DNA of 64,000 nucleotides from Collinsella provencensis (GTDB lineage Bacteria > Actinomycetota > Coriobacteriia > Coriobacteriales > Coriobacteriaceae), in NCBI RefSeq assembly GCF_900199705.1, contig NZ_LT904908.1:129505-193504 (forward strand). Direction: 5' to 3'. Below the pieces are notes generated by a model. That model was not told where the DNA came from and ran no database searches. It was given only the letters and a program-made list of their open reading frames with translations. Numbering within the stretch: the first letter of the stretch is position 1; each line of letters starts with the position of its first letter. Shown here piece after piece: positions 35,497 through 43,710 of this stretch. Both the position numbers and the translations under genes were made by a program.

Positions 35497-35577
35497 AGGC
35501 ACCCCATCTCGCTGCTCAATCGTAGGGCGCCGCACGTCAGGCGTGCGCCCGCCTCTTTCGGGGCGATTTGAGGCACT
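35497..35577 (+). repeat. Structured repeat family B, copy 2 (between sufS and sufU)
   Basis: It has the same order as copy 1: CACCCCA, a TCAATCGT box, a central hairpin (CGCACG/CGTGCG here, extended by GGG/CCC), a CTCTTTC[AG]GGGC box and AGGCACT. TCGC/GCGA replaces the TTGCCC/GGGCAA stem of copy 1, so pairing is kept while sequence changes. Confidence 0.65.
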
Positions 35578-35655
35578 TGGGTCATCTAGAGTTTCAGTAA
35601 GAGATTGTCGCAGGTATCTGACCGTCGCTAACAGGTTTATCGCAGAGGAGCATTC

Positions 35656-36075
35656 ATGAGTCTTTATTCCTCCACCACCTTTATGGAGCACAATTCGCAT
35701 CCCGACTACAAGTACGAGATGGATGCGCCCACGCACACACATGACGGTGTGAATCCCAGTTGTGGCGACGAGCTTACGCTGACGTTGCGCGTTGAGGATG
35801 GCGTCATCGAGGAGGCGGCGTTCACCGGTCATGGGTGCGCTATCTCCCAGGCGAGCGCCGACATCATGGCCGATCTCATTACGGGCGAGTCGGTTGAGGA
35901 GGCCAAGTGTCTTTCTAGGCTGTTTTTGGCCATGATCCGTGGCGAGGAGCTCTCTGAGGATGATTTTGAAGACCTCGATGAGGCCGCCCAGCTGCGTGAC
36001 ATTTCGCACATGCCAGCGCGTGTAAAGTGCGCCGAGCTGGCGTGGCGCACGCTGGACTCGATGCTGGCGGAGTAA
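35656..36075 (+). CDS. sufU: Sulfur relay/scaffold protein SufU
   Basis: This 139-residue protein has the SufU zinc site: Cys36 and Asp38 in NPSCGDEL, Cys61 in GHGCAISQAS, and Cys125 in VKCAELAWR. SufU accepts persulfide from SufS in Gram-positive bacteria. The 20-residue insertion relative to IscU between the second and third Cys, typical of SufU, is present. GAGGAGC precedes the ATG. Confidence 0.95.
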   Translation: MSLYSSTTFMEHNSHPDYKYEMDAPTHTHDGVNPSCGDELTLTLRVEDGVIEEAAFTGHGCAISQASADIMADLITGESVEEAKCLSRLFLAMIRGEELSEDDFEDLDEAAQLRDISHMPARVKCAELAWRTLDSMLAE

Positions 36076-36083
36076 AGGCTTGT

Positions 36084-36548
36084 ATGCTCATCACTTCGAA
36101 GGGGCGCTATGCCCTGCGACTCATGATTTACATCGCGGCGTTTGGTGGCAACGGGGATATGGAAGCTCCTGTGACGGCGGAGGGTCTGCCCGCTACCAAG
36201 GTGTCGCTGCGCGAGGTCGCCGAAGGGGAGAAGATTTCGCTCAAGTATCTTGAGCAGCTGGTTCGTCCGCTTGTGGCAGCGGGACTGCTCAAGAGCGTGC
36301 GCGGTAAGGGCGGCGGCTACGTGCTAGCAAAGCCGGCACGTGAGATTCTGGCCGGCGATGTTTTACGCGCTGCGGAAGGGGAGAAGCCCGCGGTTGCCTG
36401 CGATGGGCTGGAGGGTACTTGCCTGCGCAGTGACCTGTGCTCCACGGTGAAGTTCTGGACGGGCCTTGAGCGGGTGATTGACGCCTACGTCGACAGTGTC
36501 ACGCTGGCAGATCTTGCCAAAGTGCCGGAGATCAAACTGGATTTGTAA
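36084..36548 (+). CDS. Rrf2/IscR-type Fe-S sensing repressor
   Basis: This 154-residue regulator has the Rrf2 winged helix (SKGRYALRLMIYIA, ISLKYLEQLVRPLVAAGLLKSVRGKGGGYVLAKP) and three Cys (106, 113, 119) in the cluster-binding loop, C-x6-C-x5-C, close to the C-x5-C-x5-C of IscR. A charged insertion of about 15 residues follows the first helix. As last gene of the suf operon it probably gives cluster-dependent feedback. ATG 36084 lies eight bases after the sufU stop; AAAGG lies in the junction. Confidence 0.92.
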   Translation: MLITSKGRYALRLMIYIAAFGGNGDMEAPVTAEGLPATKVSLREVAEGEKISLKYLEQLVRPLVAAGLLKSVRGKGGGYVLAKPAREILAGDVLRAAEGEKPAVACDGLEGTCLRSDLCSTVKFWTGLERVIDAYVDSVTLADLAKVPEIKLDL

Positions 36549-36568
36549 GGGCTAGGCGCCCGTTTTTA
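36549..36568 (+). terminator. Weak terminator after suf operon
   Basis: GGGC/GCCC stem with a five-base loop followed by GTTTTT; short stem, so efficiency is doubtful. Confidence 0.45.
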
Positions 36569-36661
36569 GTGTGCGGAAAATCGCAGGGTTGTTCTAGTCT
36601 TTCACTCCGTGCAAGATCACATATTCGTTATGATGTGAGGGTGCGAACAAATGGGGCAGTC

Positions 36662-37813
36662 ATGTATATTTTGAAGCTAAAAGACAATCCGCTGCTTGAA
36701 TTTGACATGGTAAGCGAGGGGCGCGAGCTCATCGTTGAGGTCTCGTCTACTTGCAGTGACAAACCCGAGCTGCTACCCATCGATTGGGAATGTCGCGATT
36801 TTAACGATACCAAAGGCCTCGCGGCCTGTTTGTCTGCATGGTTGAGGCACCGTTCTATTCCTGCCAACCGCGCATATGTCAACAGTTTCCTTTCTAGACT
36901 TGGGTTGGCTGAACATGATGTTGTTGGCATCATGAAGCTCTGTCACGGGTTGTCGCTCAACGACTCCTATTGGATTGATGAGGCAGATAACCAGCATTCT
37001 TTTACCAATGTCAACCTGTATGACAACCGCTTTAGCAACATCATCGCCCAGATGGCGTTTACGGGAACGGGAAGCAGCGGCATCCCAGGATTGTCCGCGT
37101 CCCCTGAGTTCACCACCAACGGCGCTTACGCCAAATGCTGGCGCCGCATCGATGGCACAGTATATCTGTTCAAAGAGGGTTCGGTTGGCGCTGCGAACGC
37201 AGGTGGCGAGCCTTATGCGGAGTATTACGCGGCAAACCTCGCATCGTCTATTGGCGTGAACGCGGTCGATTACGTTCCCACCATGTGGAAGGGGCACTTT
37301 TGCTCCAAGTGCCCATTGTTTACCAGCAAAGATTTGTCTTTTGTGAGTGCGGCACGTTTGGTAAAACGTGGTGGATTGACCGCAGTAGCAGAAAACTATC
37401 AGCAGCTTGGTGTTGAGTTTTCCAATGCACTTGCCGACATGTTGATGTTCGATGCATTGATTCTGAACACCGATCGCCATTTTGGTAATTTTGGCGTGCT
37501 AGTTGATAGCGATTCCAATCAGATTGTCGCTCCCGCTCCGTTGTTTGACCATGGTTGCTCGTTGCTCTTTCAGGCAATGGAAGGCGACTTTGACTCCGAC
37601 AATCTGGATGCGTACGTTGCCACGCAGATACCTAGGGCGTATTCAAGTTTTGTTCAGACGGCGCGCGAGTACCTGGGTGATGATCAGCGGGAAAAGTTGG
37701 ACGCTGCTTTGGACTTTGTGTTTGACAAACACGTTCGTTATAACTGGCCCGCTTGGCGGCTCAATAAGCTCGAGGGGATCATTCAAAGGCAGGCCGCATC
37801 GTTGCTTGCGTAA
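36662..37813 (+). CDS. HipA-like (CtkA-type) kinase domain protein
   Basis: This 383-residue protein shows the C-terminal catalytic pattern of HipA/CtkA-like Ser/Thr kinases: MLMFDALILNTDRHFGNFG (catalytic Asp and Asn) followed by APLFDHGCSLL as the DFG-like metal block. Upstream is a possible P-loop-like stretch GSVGAANAGGEPYAEYYA. The N-terminal 150 residues are less typical. No HipB-like HTH gene is adjacent, so it is an orphan relative of the HipAB toxin family. ATG 36662 was chosen by coding start after GGGGCAG; the preceding 30 codons look non-coding. Confidence 0.78.
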   Translation: MYILKLKDNPLLEFDMVSEGRELIVEVSSTCSDKPELLPIDWECRDFNDTKGLAACLSAWLRHRSIPANRAYVNSFLSRLGLAEHDVVGIMKLCHGLSLNDSYWIDEADNQHSFTNVNLYDNRFSNIIAQMAFTGTGSSGIPGLSASPEFTTNGAYAKCWRRIDGTVYLFKEGSVGAANAGGEPYAEYYAANLASSIGVNAVDYVPTMWKGHFCSKCPLFTSKDLSFVSAARLVKRGGLTAVAENYQQLGVEFSNALADMLMFDALILNTDRHFGNFGVLVDSDSNQIVAPAPLFDHGCSLLFQAMEGDFDSDNLDAYVATQIPRAYSSFVQTAREYLGDDQREKLDAALDFVFDKHVRYNWPAWRLNKLEGIIQRQAASLLA

Positions 37814-37822
37814 TATGACGCT

Positions 37823-38218
37823 CTAGAGGATATCCGCGTAACGCCTGCGGACTTCCGTATCGAAGCGCTCAAATTCCGGGATATAGCGGTTGATGATTGA
37901 GCTTATCAACTTTTCAACAAGTGCGGCGTCATAGATGTGCGTGGTGTCGTTGCGGTCGCGTAGCATTTCCAGCCAAATCGATTCATCCATCCAGTCGTAG
38001 TACTGGTAGGCGGCCTTGATGATCTCTCGAGGCGATCCGGTCGAAGCAGTGCGATCTCCCTCGAATTTGAGCAGTTCTTTCATGAGCTTCCAGCTGAGTT
38101 CGAACTGGAGTGAAAACTTAGCGATAATGCCACCTTGCACGAATTCGTTGGAAAGATCTTGTTCGCTCGAGAGACGCAGTGTGGCAAGTGCAGAAGCAAA
38201 GTTATCGTACTTTTTCAT
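37823..38218 (-). CDS. hepT: HEPN-type toxin subunit (HepT/HI0074-like nucleotidyltransferase partner)
   Basis: This 131-residue all-helical protein shows the HI0074-like nucleotidyltransferase-partner pattern (FASALATL, FELSWKLMKELL, SPREIIKAAYQ) with the HEPN RNase motif R-x4-H-x-Y at Arg89, His94 and Tyr96. In MntA/HepT modules HepT is an RNase toxin that the MNT partner silences by transferring nucleotides to the Tyr. Start ATG 38218 has GAAAGG upstream and overlaps the end of mntA by 17 bases, which is the normal arrangement. Confidence 0.85.
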   Translation of the reverse strand: MKKYDNFASALATLRLSSEQDLSNEFVQGGIIAKFSLQFELSWKLMKELLKFEGDRTASTGSPREIIKAAYQYYDWMDESIWLEMLRDRNDTTHIYDAALVEKLISSIINRYIPEFERFDTEVRRRYADIL

Positions 38219-38492
38219 AAAGCACCTTTCCATCTCGAGCAATTTCTCGGAGCAACTCAGGTGAAGCAGATTCATCTAAGTTAACAACGTCGACATTGAG
38301 CAAAGTCCAAAGCTCTGTTTCGATTCGGTCTTTGAACCGATCAAACGAAGGACAGCCTTCAACGGCAAGGTCTATGTCGCTTTTGGGAGAGTTGGTTTTA
38401 CGAGCGCGCGAGCCGAAGAGGATAACGCGTTCAGCTCCCTCGTCGGAGGCAAGCTGTCGAATCTGCTCGTATGTCTGCTCGATTGCAACCAT
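38202..38492 (-). CDS. mntA: MntA-type minimal nucleotidyltransferase antitoxin
   Basis: The 96-residue protein has the minimal nucleotidyltransferase signature G-S-x10-D-x-D at Gly27, Ser28, Asp39 and Asp41 (FGSRARKTNSPKSDIDLAV). In type VII toxin-antitoxin pairs it AMPylates HepT at the HEPN Tyr. ATG 38492 is preferred over an in-frame TTG at 38510. It is 27 bases from the end of the ABC transporter genes but on the same strand, so readthrough from that operon is possible. Confidence 0.87.
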   Translation of the reverse strand: MVAIEQTYEQIRQLASDEGAERVILFGSRARKTNSPKSDIDLAVEGCPSFDRFKDRIETELWTLLNVDVVNLDESASPELLREIARDGKVLYEKVR

Positions 38493-38519
38493 GTTCCATC
38501 CGTATCGCAAAGACTGCCA

Positions 38520-39338
38520 CTACGCAAATTGGGCGCGATAGGCTTCGCAGACTTCCTTGACCGGGCCGTCCATGCGCAGGTCGCCCTTTTCTATCCAGAT
38601 GGCGCGCTGACAGATGCGCTCGACCTGCTCGATGGAGTGGGACACGAACAGCACCGTGACGTTGCCGCTTTGAATGAAGTGTTGAATGCGCTTCTCACAT
38701 TTTTCCTGGAAGAACACGTCGCCCACGGAGAGAGTTTCGTCGACGATGAGGATGTCCGGCTCGGTGATGGTGGCGATGGCGAATGCGATACGCGCCACCA
38801 TGCCGCTCGAGAAGTTCTTCATGGGCATGTCCACGAAGTCAGGAAGCTCGGCAAAGTCGATGATCTCTTGGAAGTGCTCGTCGATGAACGCCTTGGTGTA
38901 GCCCAGAAGCGCGCCGTTAAGATAGATGTTTTCGCGTGCGGTGAGCTCGAGGTCAAAGCCGGCGCCGAGTTCGATGAGCGGTGCGATGTTGCCGCGCACG
39001 ATGCACTCGCCCTCGCTTGCCTCAAGGACTCCGGCGATGATCTTGAGCATGGTCGACTTACCGGAGCCGTTGGTGCCCACCAGGCCCACAACCTCGCCAC
39101 GGCGCACGTTGAACGAGATGTGCTTGAGTGCACGGAACTCGGTGAAGAACAACTCGTGACGCACGAGCTTGATGAAGTACTCTTTGAGGCTGTTGAGCTG
39201 CTCGGAGGCCATGTTGAAGATCATGGTGACGTCTTTGACCTCGATGGCGAGGTCATTCGTGGTGTCCTCGCTCAAGGAATCGGCCATGGTAGAGGCGGCG
39301 CTAGTCATATCAGCAGCAGAGGATGCAACGGCAGTCAT
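38520..39338 (-). CDS. Polysaccharide/teichoic acid export ABC ATPase (TagH/Wzt-like)
   Basis: This 272-residue ATPase has the polymer-exporter hallmarks: DVTMIFN start of the fold, a LKEYFIKLVRHEL insert before the core, Walker A GTNGSGKST, signature FSSGM, and Walker B ILIVDETLSVGD. The GNIAPLIELGAGFDLELTARENI-type block is typical of Wzt/TagH. It lacks a long C-terminal carbohydrate-binding domain. It pairs with the permease nine bases upstream. AGGAG precedes the ATG. Substrate is most likely the phosphocholine-bearing or rhamnose-containing surface polymer made by the genes to the right. Confidence 0.92.
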   Translation of the reverse strand: MTAVASSAADMTSAASTMADSLSEDTTNDLAIEVKDVTMIFNMASEQLNSLKEYFIKLVRHELFFTEFRALKHISFNVRRGEVVGLVGTNGSGKSTMLKIIAGVLEASEGECIVRGNIAPLIELGAGFDLELTARENIYLNGALLGYTKAFIDEHFQEIIDFAELPDFVDMPMKNFSSGMVARIAFAIATITEPDILIVDETLSVGDVFFQEKCEKRIQHFIQSGNVTVLFVSHSIEQVERICQRAIWIEKGDLRMDGPVKEVCEAYRAQFA

Positions 39339-39347
39339 GCGGGGCTC

Positions 39348-40178
39348 CTAAATGAAGAGAATGAACTTGTGCTCGTTCTTGTGGAACACGGCATAGCCAA
39401 GTGCGAGCGCGATAACTGCCCATACAGCACAAGCAAGTAGGGTTTGCAGGCTGGGGCTGGTCTGATACAGGAAGATGTCACGCATAAAGGCCAGGTAGTT
39501 GTACATGGGGTTGGCGCGCATGAGAACCTGGAGCGCCGGGTGCATCTGGTCGATGAAGTTGATGGACCAGAAGATGGGCGTGAAGTAGGTCCACGCGGTG
39601 ATGACGACGCTCCACAGGTGCATGACATCGCGGAAGAAAACGGAGAGTGCAGAGAGCAGCAGGCCGAGGCCCATGCAGAACATCACGAGAAGCACGAGGC
39701 AGACGGGCAGCCAGATGATGTGCCATGTGGGGACGATGCGGAACCACAGCATGACGAGTGCGACTGCAACAAGAGAGAAGGCGAAGTTCACCAGCGCGAA
39801 GAGGGCCTTTTGCACGGGGAACACAAAGCGATGCACTTTGACCTTCTTGAGCAGAGGGGCGGCATCGATGATGGAGTGCATGGCAGCCGTGGTGGACTCG
39901 GACATGAAGGAGAACGTGATGTTGCCGAGGATGAGGTAGAGGGGATAGTTGGGGATGTCCCCGCCGCGGGCGGCGGCGAACATCGTGGAGAACACGACTG
40001 CCATGACGATCATCATGAGCAGGGGGTTGAGCACGCTCCACGCGACGCCGAGCACGCTGCGGCGGTACTTGAGCTTGAAGTCCTTGGTGACGAGCTGATG
40101 GAGGATGAACAGGTCCTTTTCAGTCTCGTTTTTCGCGTGCGATTGCACGACGGGGGAGGTTGTAGCGGTATCTGCCAC
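39348..40178 (-). CDS. Polysaccharide export ABC permease (TagG/Wzm-like)
   Basis: The 276-residue protein has six hydrophobic segments and ABC-2 permease blocks: LKYRRSVLGVAWSVLNPLLMM at the cytoplasmic N-terminus and FFRDVMHLW with YFTPIFW near the end, as in TagG/Wzm. I chose GTG 40178 because AGGAG lies eight bases upstream; a TTG at 40214 would extend it by 12 residues without a good site. It forms an operon with the ATPase. It is divergent from the GH25 gene. Confidence 0.9.
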   Translation of the reverse strand: MADTATTSPVVQSHAKNETEKDLFILHQLVTKDFKLKYRRSVLGVAWSVLNPLLMMIVMAVVFSTMFAAARGGDIPNYPLYLILGNITFSFMSESTTAAMHSIIDAAPLLKKVKVHRFVFPVQKALFALVNFAFSLVAVALVMLWFRIVPTWHIIWLPVCLVLLVMFCMGLGLLLSALSVFFRDVMHLWSVVITAWTYFTPIFWSINFIDQMHPALQVLMRANPMYNYLAFMRDIFLYQTSPSLQTLLACAVWAVIALALGYAVFHKNEHKFILFI

Positions 40179-40345
40179 GGGCAATGCTCCTTGGGCAAAC
40201 GGTTTGAGTGACAAACCATTATTCTACCATGCTCCCTTGAGGGCACGGTTTCTGCATGAGTTAAGGGTAGGAAACAAGTCTTACTGCGTTTTGTTTTACG
40301 ATATTATTTAGGCATTCGTGAATTCTAGACAAGGGAGGCCCCGGC

Positions 40346-43300
40346 ATGCGCCGCTTCAGCCCTATCATTTCAGTTTTTCTTACCTGCGTGTTGGCATGGT
40401 CGTCCGCCATGCAGCCTTTTGCGATTTATGCAGAGACGGTCTATTCCCAAAACTCCGCCACGACGGCTTCTGCTTCTGACGAGGGAGACGGTGAAAAGGG
40501 CGTTGAAGGAAATGAGGGCTCTGTCTCCGATGAGGAAACGGGGAATCAGGAAAACACTGGGTCCAACCAAGATGATTCCGCTGTACTACCTGAATCGGGA
40601 GAGGATACCGGTCTTCCTTCCCTGGACGACGGCTTATCGGAGCAAGAAGATCAAGATGACGCGGAAGCCGAAATCGACAACACCGCCAATGGCTTCGTCG
40701 AGAATTCGTGGCGCTATGAAAATGGTGTTTTGAAGAGCGATCTTGAGCCGAGCGCTAGGGCGCGCCGCTCGAGCGGAAATCTCCCTGCGGGTGTAACCGG
40801 CTGGGGTATTGATGTAAGCAGCCATCAAGGTGCTATTGATTGGGCTAAGGTCAAGGCTGCAGGTGTTGATTACGCCATTTTGAGAGTCGGATACGGTATT
40901 GGTAATTCCGATGGTCGTTTTATTGAGAACGTAAAAGGATGCAAGGAGAATGGCATCCCGTTTGGCGTGTATCTGTATTCCTATGCCTGGGATGAGCAAA
41001 GCGCGAAATCCGAAGCGCAAGGCGTATTGAATCTCCTGTCCAACGCGGGTGTCAAGCCAGGCGACCTTGCTTTTCCCGTGTATTATGACCTGGAGAATAC
41101 CGTTGGAAAAAAGAATCACCCGGATTACGGTAAGCCTGCCGGCGTTGACTTTAACAACCAGTATCACGTCATTAGGGATAATGCGACGTTTGCAAAAATG
41201 GCAACGTCTTTTTGTTCAATCATTTCTGCAAATGGCTTCACACCTGGCGTGTATGCGAATTTGAACTGGTGGAGAAACTATCTGACTGACCCTGTGTTTA
41301 ACAATTGGGATCGTTGGGTTGCTCAGTACTATACGGAATGCACGTATCAGGGTACTTACTCCATGTGGCAGTACAGCAGTCAGGGTAGCGTGAACGGAAT
41401 CAGCGGTAACGTCGACATGAACTACTGCTATGCCTCTTTTGATAATCTCGGATGGTACCGTGTCGACGGTACGTGGTATTACGGCCAGTTTGATGGAACG
41501 AATAGAACTGGATGGTTTAAAGAGAAAAACTCTTGGTATTGGCTCGATCCAGCTTCGAATGGTGCCATGGCAACGGGAATCGTCTCTATTGACGGAAAAA
41601 TGTATCTATTTGATCCCGCTGCAGGTGGGGCAATGCGAACCTCCTGGATTAAATACCAGAATAAGTGGTATTACGCTTCAGCTTCTGGCGTATTGTGCGA
41701 AGGATGGAAACAAATCGGAGGTAATTGGTACTACTTTGAAGCCTCTAAGTCCTGTGCCATGAAGACGGGTTGGCTCCTTGACGGTACTACGTGGTATTAC
41801 CTTTCCGGGTCGGGAGCAATGGCAAAAGGCTGGCTCAAACTTGGCGGACTCTGGTATTACCTGCAGTCTTCGGGTGCCATGGCAACTGGATGGCAGAGGG
41901 TCGGGGGATATTGGTATTATCTCGATCCGACTTCGGGATCCATGAAAACAGGTACGTTTTTTGATGGTTCAAGATATTCGCGAGCGAATGGATCGGGTCA
42001 TTGGCTTGGATATTGTACTGGTTGGATAAAAGTAAACTCTGTCTGGTATTACGTAGACAATGGTGTCCTGCGGACTGGTTGGTCTTATATCAATGGCGCC
42101 TGGTATTGGTTTAACAACAAAGGTGTCATGCAGACTGGCTGGATCGTAGATTCATCAGGTGGCAATTATTATCTTGAACAATCTGGCGCAATGCATACTG
42201 GCTGGCTTCTCTATGATGGTGATTGGTATTACCTGCAGAGCAACGGCTTAATGGTGACCGGTTGGAGAAAGATAGATGGCAAAACCTACTATTTCTACTC
42301 GGATGGACGGATGGCAAGTGGGGTATTTGAGGTAGATAGTGTTCCGTACTATGCAAGCTCCAGTGGCGCGCTTAATGGAGACGGTTGGTTTGATATTGGA
42401 GATTCGACTCAATGCTATGTTTCTAAAGCTGGCATCTGTTCGCTGTTCTTAAAGAATGGGATTCTGTATCAAGATATTTCTTGCTCTTTTATCGTAAATG
42501 GCATGGTAAGGGTGGACGAGTCATTGTTCCACGCCGACGAAATCACAGGGTCGATTTCGTCGGGCTTTTTTAATCTGCCAGATGGTACAACCTATTTCTT
42601 CGACACTGAAACGTACAAAGCCCATGCTGGCTGGAAGAAAGTTGATGGCATTTGGTATTACTTTGATTCCTCCACTTGCGCAATGAAAACCGGCTGGCAA
42701 AAGATTGGGTCTGCTTGGTATCTCCTTGCTGATTCTGGCGAGATGAAGACAGGTTGGCAGGAAGTTGACGGCGCTCGGTATTACCTTGATCCTTCTTCAG
42801 GCGCTATGAAGACTGGATGGCAAAAGGTGGGATCCAGGTGGTATCTGCTCTCTTCTTCTGGAGCGATGCTCACAGGCTGGCAGCGAGTCGGTGGTTCTTA
42901 CTATTATCTCGATGACAGCAACAATGGCGCGATGCTCACGGGGACGCACGTCATAGATGGGTGTCAGAGGCGTTTCTCGCCGAGTGGCGCCGTTGATAAA
43001 TATGGATGGCAAAACCCTGCTCAATACTACCAAGTAAGCTGTCAAAATGTTCCCCCCTACAATGCGAACGCTGGAATTTACTCGTATGTGAGCCCTTCGA
43101 AGATTTCCGTTGATGCATCGAGGGGACAAGTTGTCGAGGCGTTTATCCAACGTGCATATGATTATCTCGGCACAAAATATGTTTGGGATTATGCTTGTGC
43201 GCCAGGTGTGGGTGTCGATTGTTCTGGTTTGGTTAATCAGTGCTTCTATGCGGTTGGAATGGATACGATTTATAATCCATATCTTCACATGTACGATCCC

Positions 43301-43519
43301 TGGCAGGACCACAATGCTGAAAACATGCGTGTGGACACACGCCTAATGAGTGTACCAATCAAAGACCGCCGGCGGGGTGATTTGATCTTCTACAAAGGGC
43401 ATGTTGCAATTTATCTTGGGAACGACAAGATTATCCATGCAATACCGCCGCGTGTCTGTATCTCTAATATCAACATTGGGCTAGCTATCACTGGAGTAAA
43501 GAGGCCTTTTGTCGAGTAA
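40346..43519 (+). CDS. Secreted double cell-wall hydrolase: GH25 lysozyme + choline-binding repeats + NlpC/P60
   Basis: This 1057-residue protein has a signal peptide (1-30), an acidic Ser/Glu/Asp-rich linker (31-140), and a GH25 muramidase domain (about 152-365; WGIDVSSHQGAIDW, YYDLEN with the catalytic acidic pair, MWQY). About 25 choline-binding-type repeats follow (GW-x-TGW, WYYL; 370-900). The C-terminal NlpC/P60 peptidase domain (929-1057) has Cys959 (VDCSGLV), His1019 (GHVAIYLG) and His1031. It should cleave both glycan and peptide bonds of peptidoglycan while docked on phosphocholine polymers. AGGGAGG precedes the ATG. Which wall it attacks, its own or a competitor's, is unknown. Confidence 0.93.
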   Translation: MRRFSPIISVFLTCVLAWSSAMQPFAIYAETVYSQNSATTASASDEGDGEKGVEGNEGSVSDEETGNQENTGSNQDDSAVLPESGEDTGLPSLDDGLSEQEDQDDAEAEIDNTANGFVENSWRYENGVLKSDLEPSARARRSSGNLPAGVTGWGIDVSSHQGAIDWAKVKAAGVDYAILRVGYGIGNSDGRFIENVKGCKENGIPFGVYLYSYAWDEQSAKSEAQGVLNLLSNAGVKPGDLAFPVYYDLENTVGKKNHPDYGKPAGVDFNNQYHVIRDNATFAKMATSFCSIISANGFTPGVYANLNWWRNYLTDPVFNNWDRWVAQYYTECTYQGTYSMWQYSSQGSVNGISGNVDMNYCYASFDNLGWYRVDGTWYYGQFDGTNRTGWFKEKNSWYWLDPASNGAMATGIVSIDGKMYLFDPAAGGAMRTSWIKYQNKWYYASASGVLCEGWKQIGGNWYYFEASKSCAMKTGWLLDGTTWYYLSGSGAMAKGWLKLGGLWYYLQSSGAMATGWQRVGGYWYYLDPTSGSMKTGTFFDGSRYSRANGSGHWLGYCTGWIKVNSVWYYVDNGVLRTGWSYINGAWYWFNNKGVMQTGWIVDSSGGNYYLEQSGAMHTGWLLYDGDWYYLQSNGLMVTGWRKIDGKTYYFYSDGRMASGVFEVDSVPYYASSSGALNGDGWFDIGDSTQCYVSKAGICSLFLKNGILYQDISCSFIVNGMVRVDESLFHADEITGSISSGFFNLPDGTTYFFDTETYKAHAGWKKVDGIWYYFDSSTCAMKTGWQKIGSAWYLLADSGEMKTGWQEVDGARYYLDPSSGAMKTGWQKVGSRWYLLSSSGAMLTGWQRVGGSYYYLDDSNNGAMLTGTHVIDGCQRRFSPSGAVDKYGWQNPAQYYQVSCQNVPPYNANAGIYSYVSPSKISVDASRGQVVEAFIQRAYDYLGTKYVWDYACAPGVGVDCSGLVNQCFYAVGMDTIYNPYLHMYDPWQDHNAENMRVDTRLMSVPIKDRRRGDLIFYKGHVAIYLGNDKIIHAIPPRVCISNINIGLAITGVKRPFVE

Positions 43520-43634
43520 TCCTTTTGTGTTTACGAGCTGGAGGGGGAGTTCAGTTGCATCTGAAATAGTCACGTCGCTTTAGGTTGGTTATTCTCGGTT
43601 GAGTATCTGCTATTGCAATTGAATGATTTAGGAT

Positions 43635-43668
43635 GGGGCATCTGCTTGATTTAGATGCCCCGTTTTAT
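43635..43668. terminator. Terminator between convergent genes
   Basis: GGGGCATCT/AGATGCCCC nine-pair stem with a nine-base loop, followed by GTTTTATT. It serves the GH25/NlpC gene. Confidence 0.82.
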
Positions 43669-43710
43669 TGTGTCGAAAACTCGCCATGTCAGTTATTGCT
43701 ACATTGCGAT

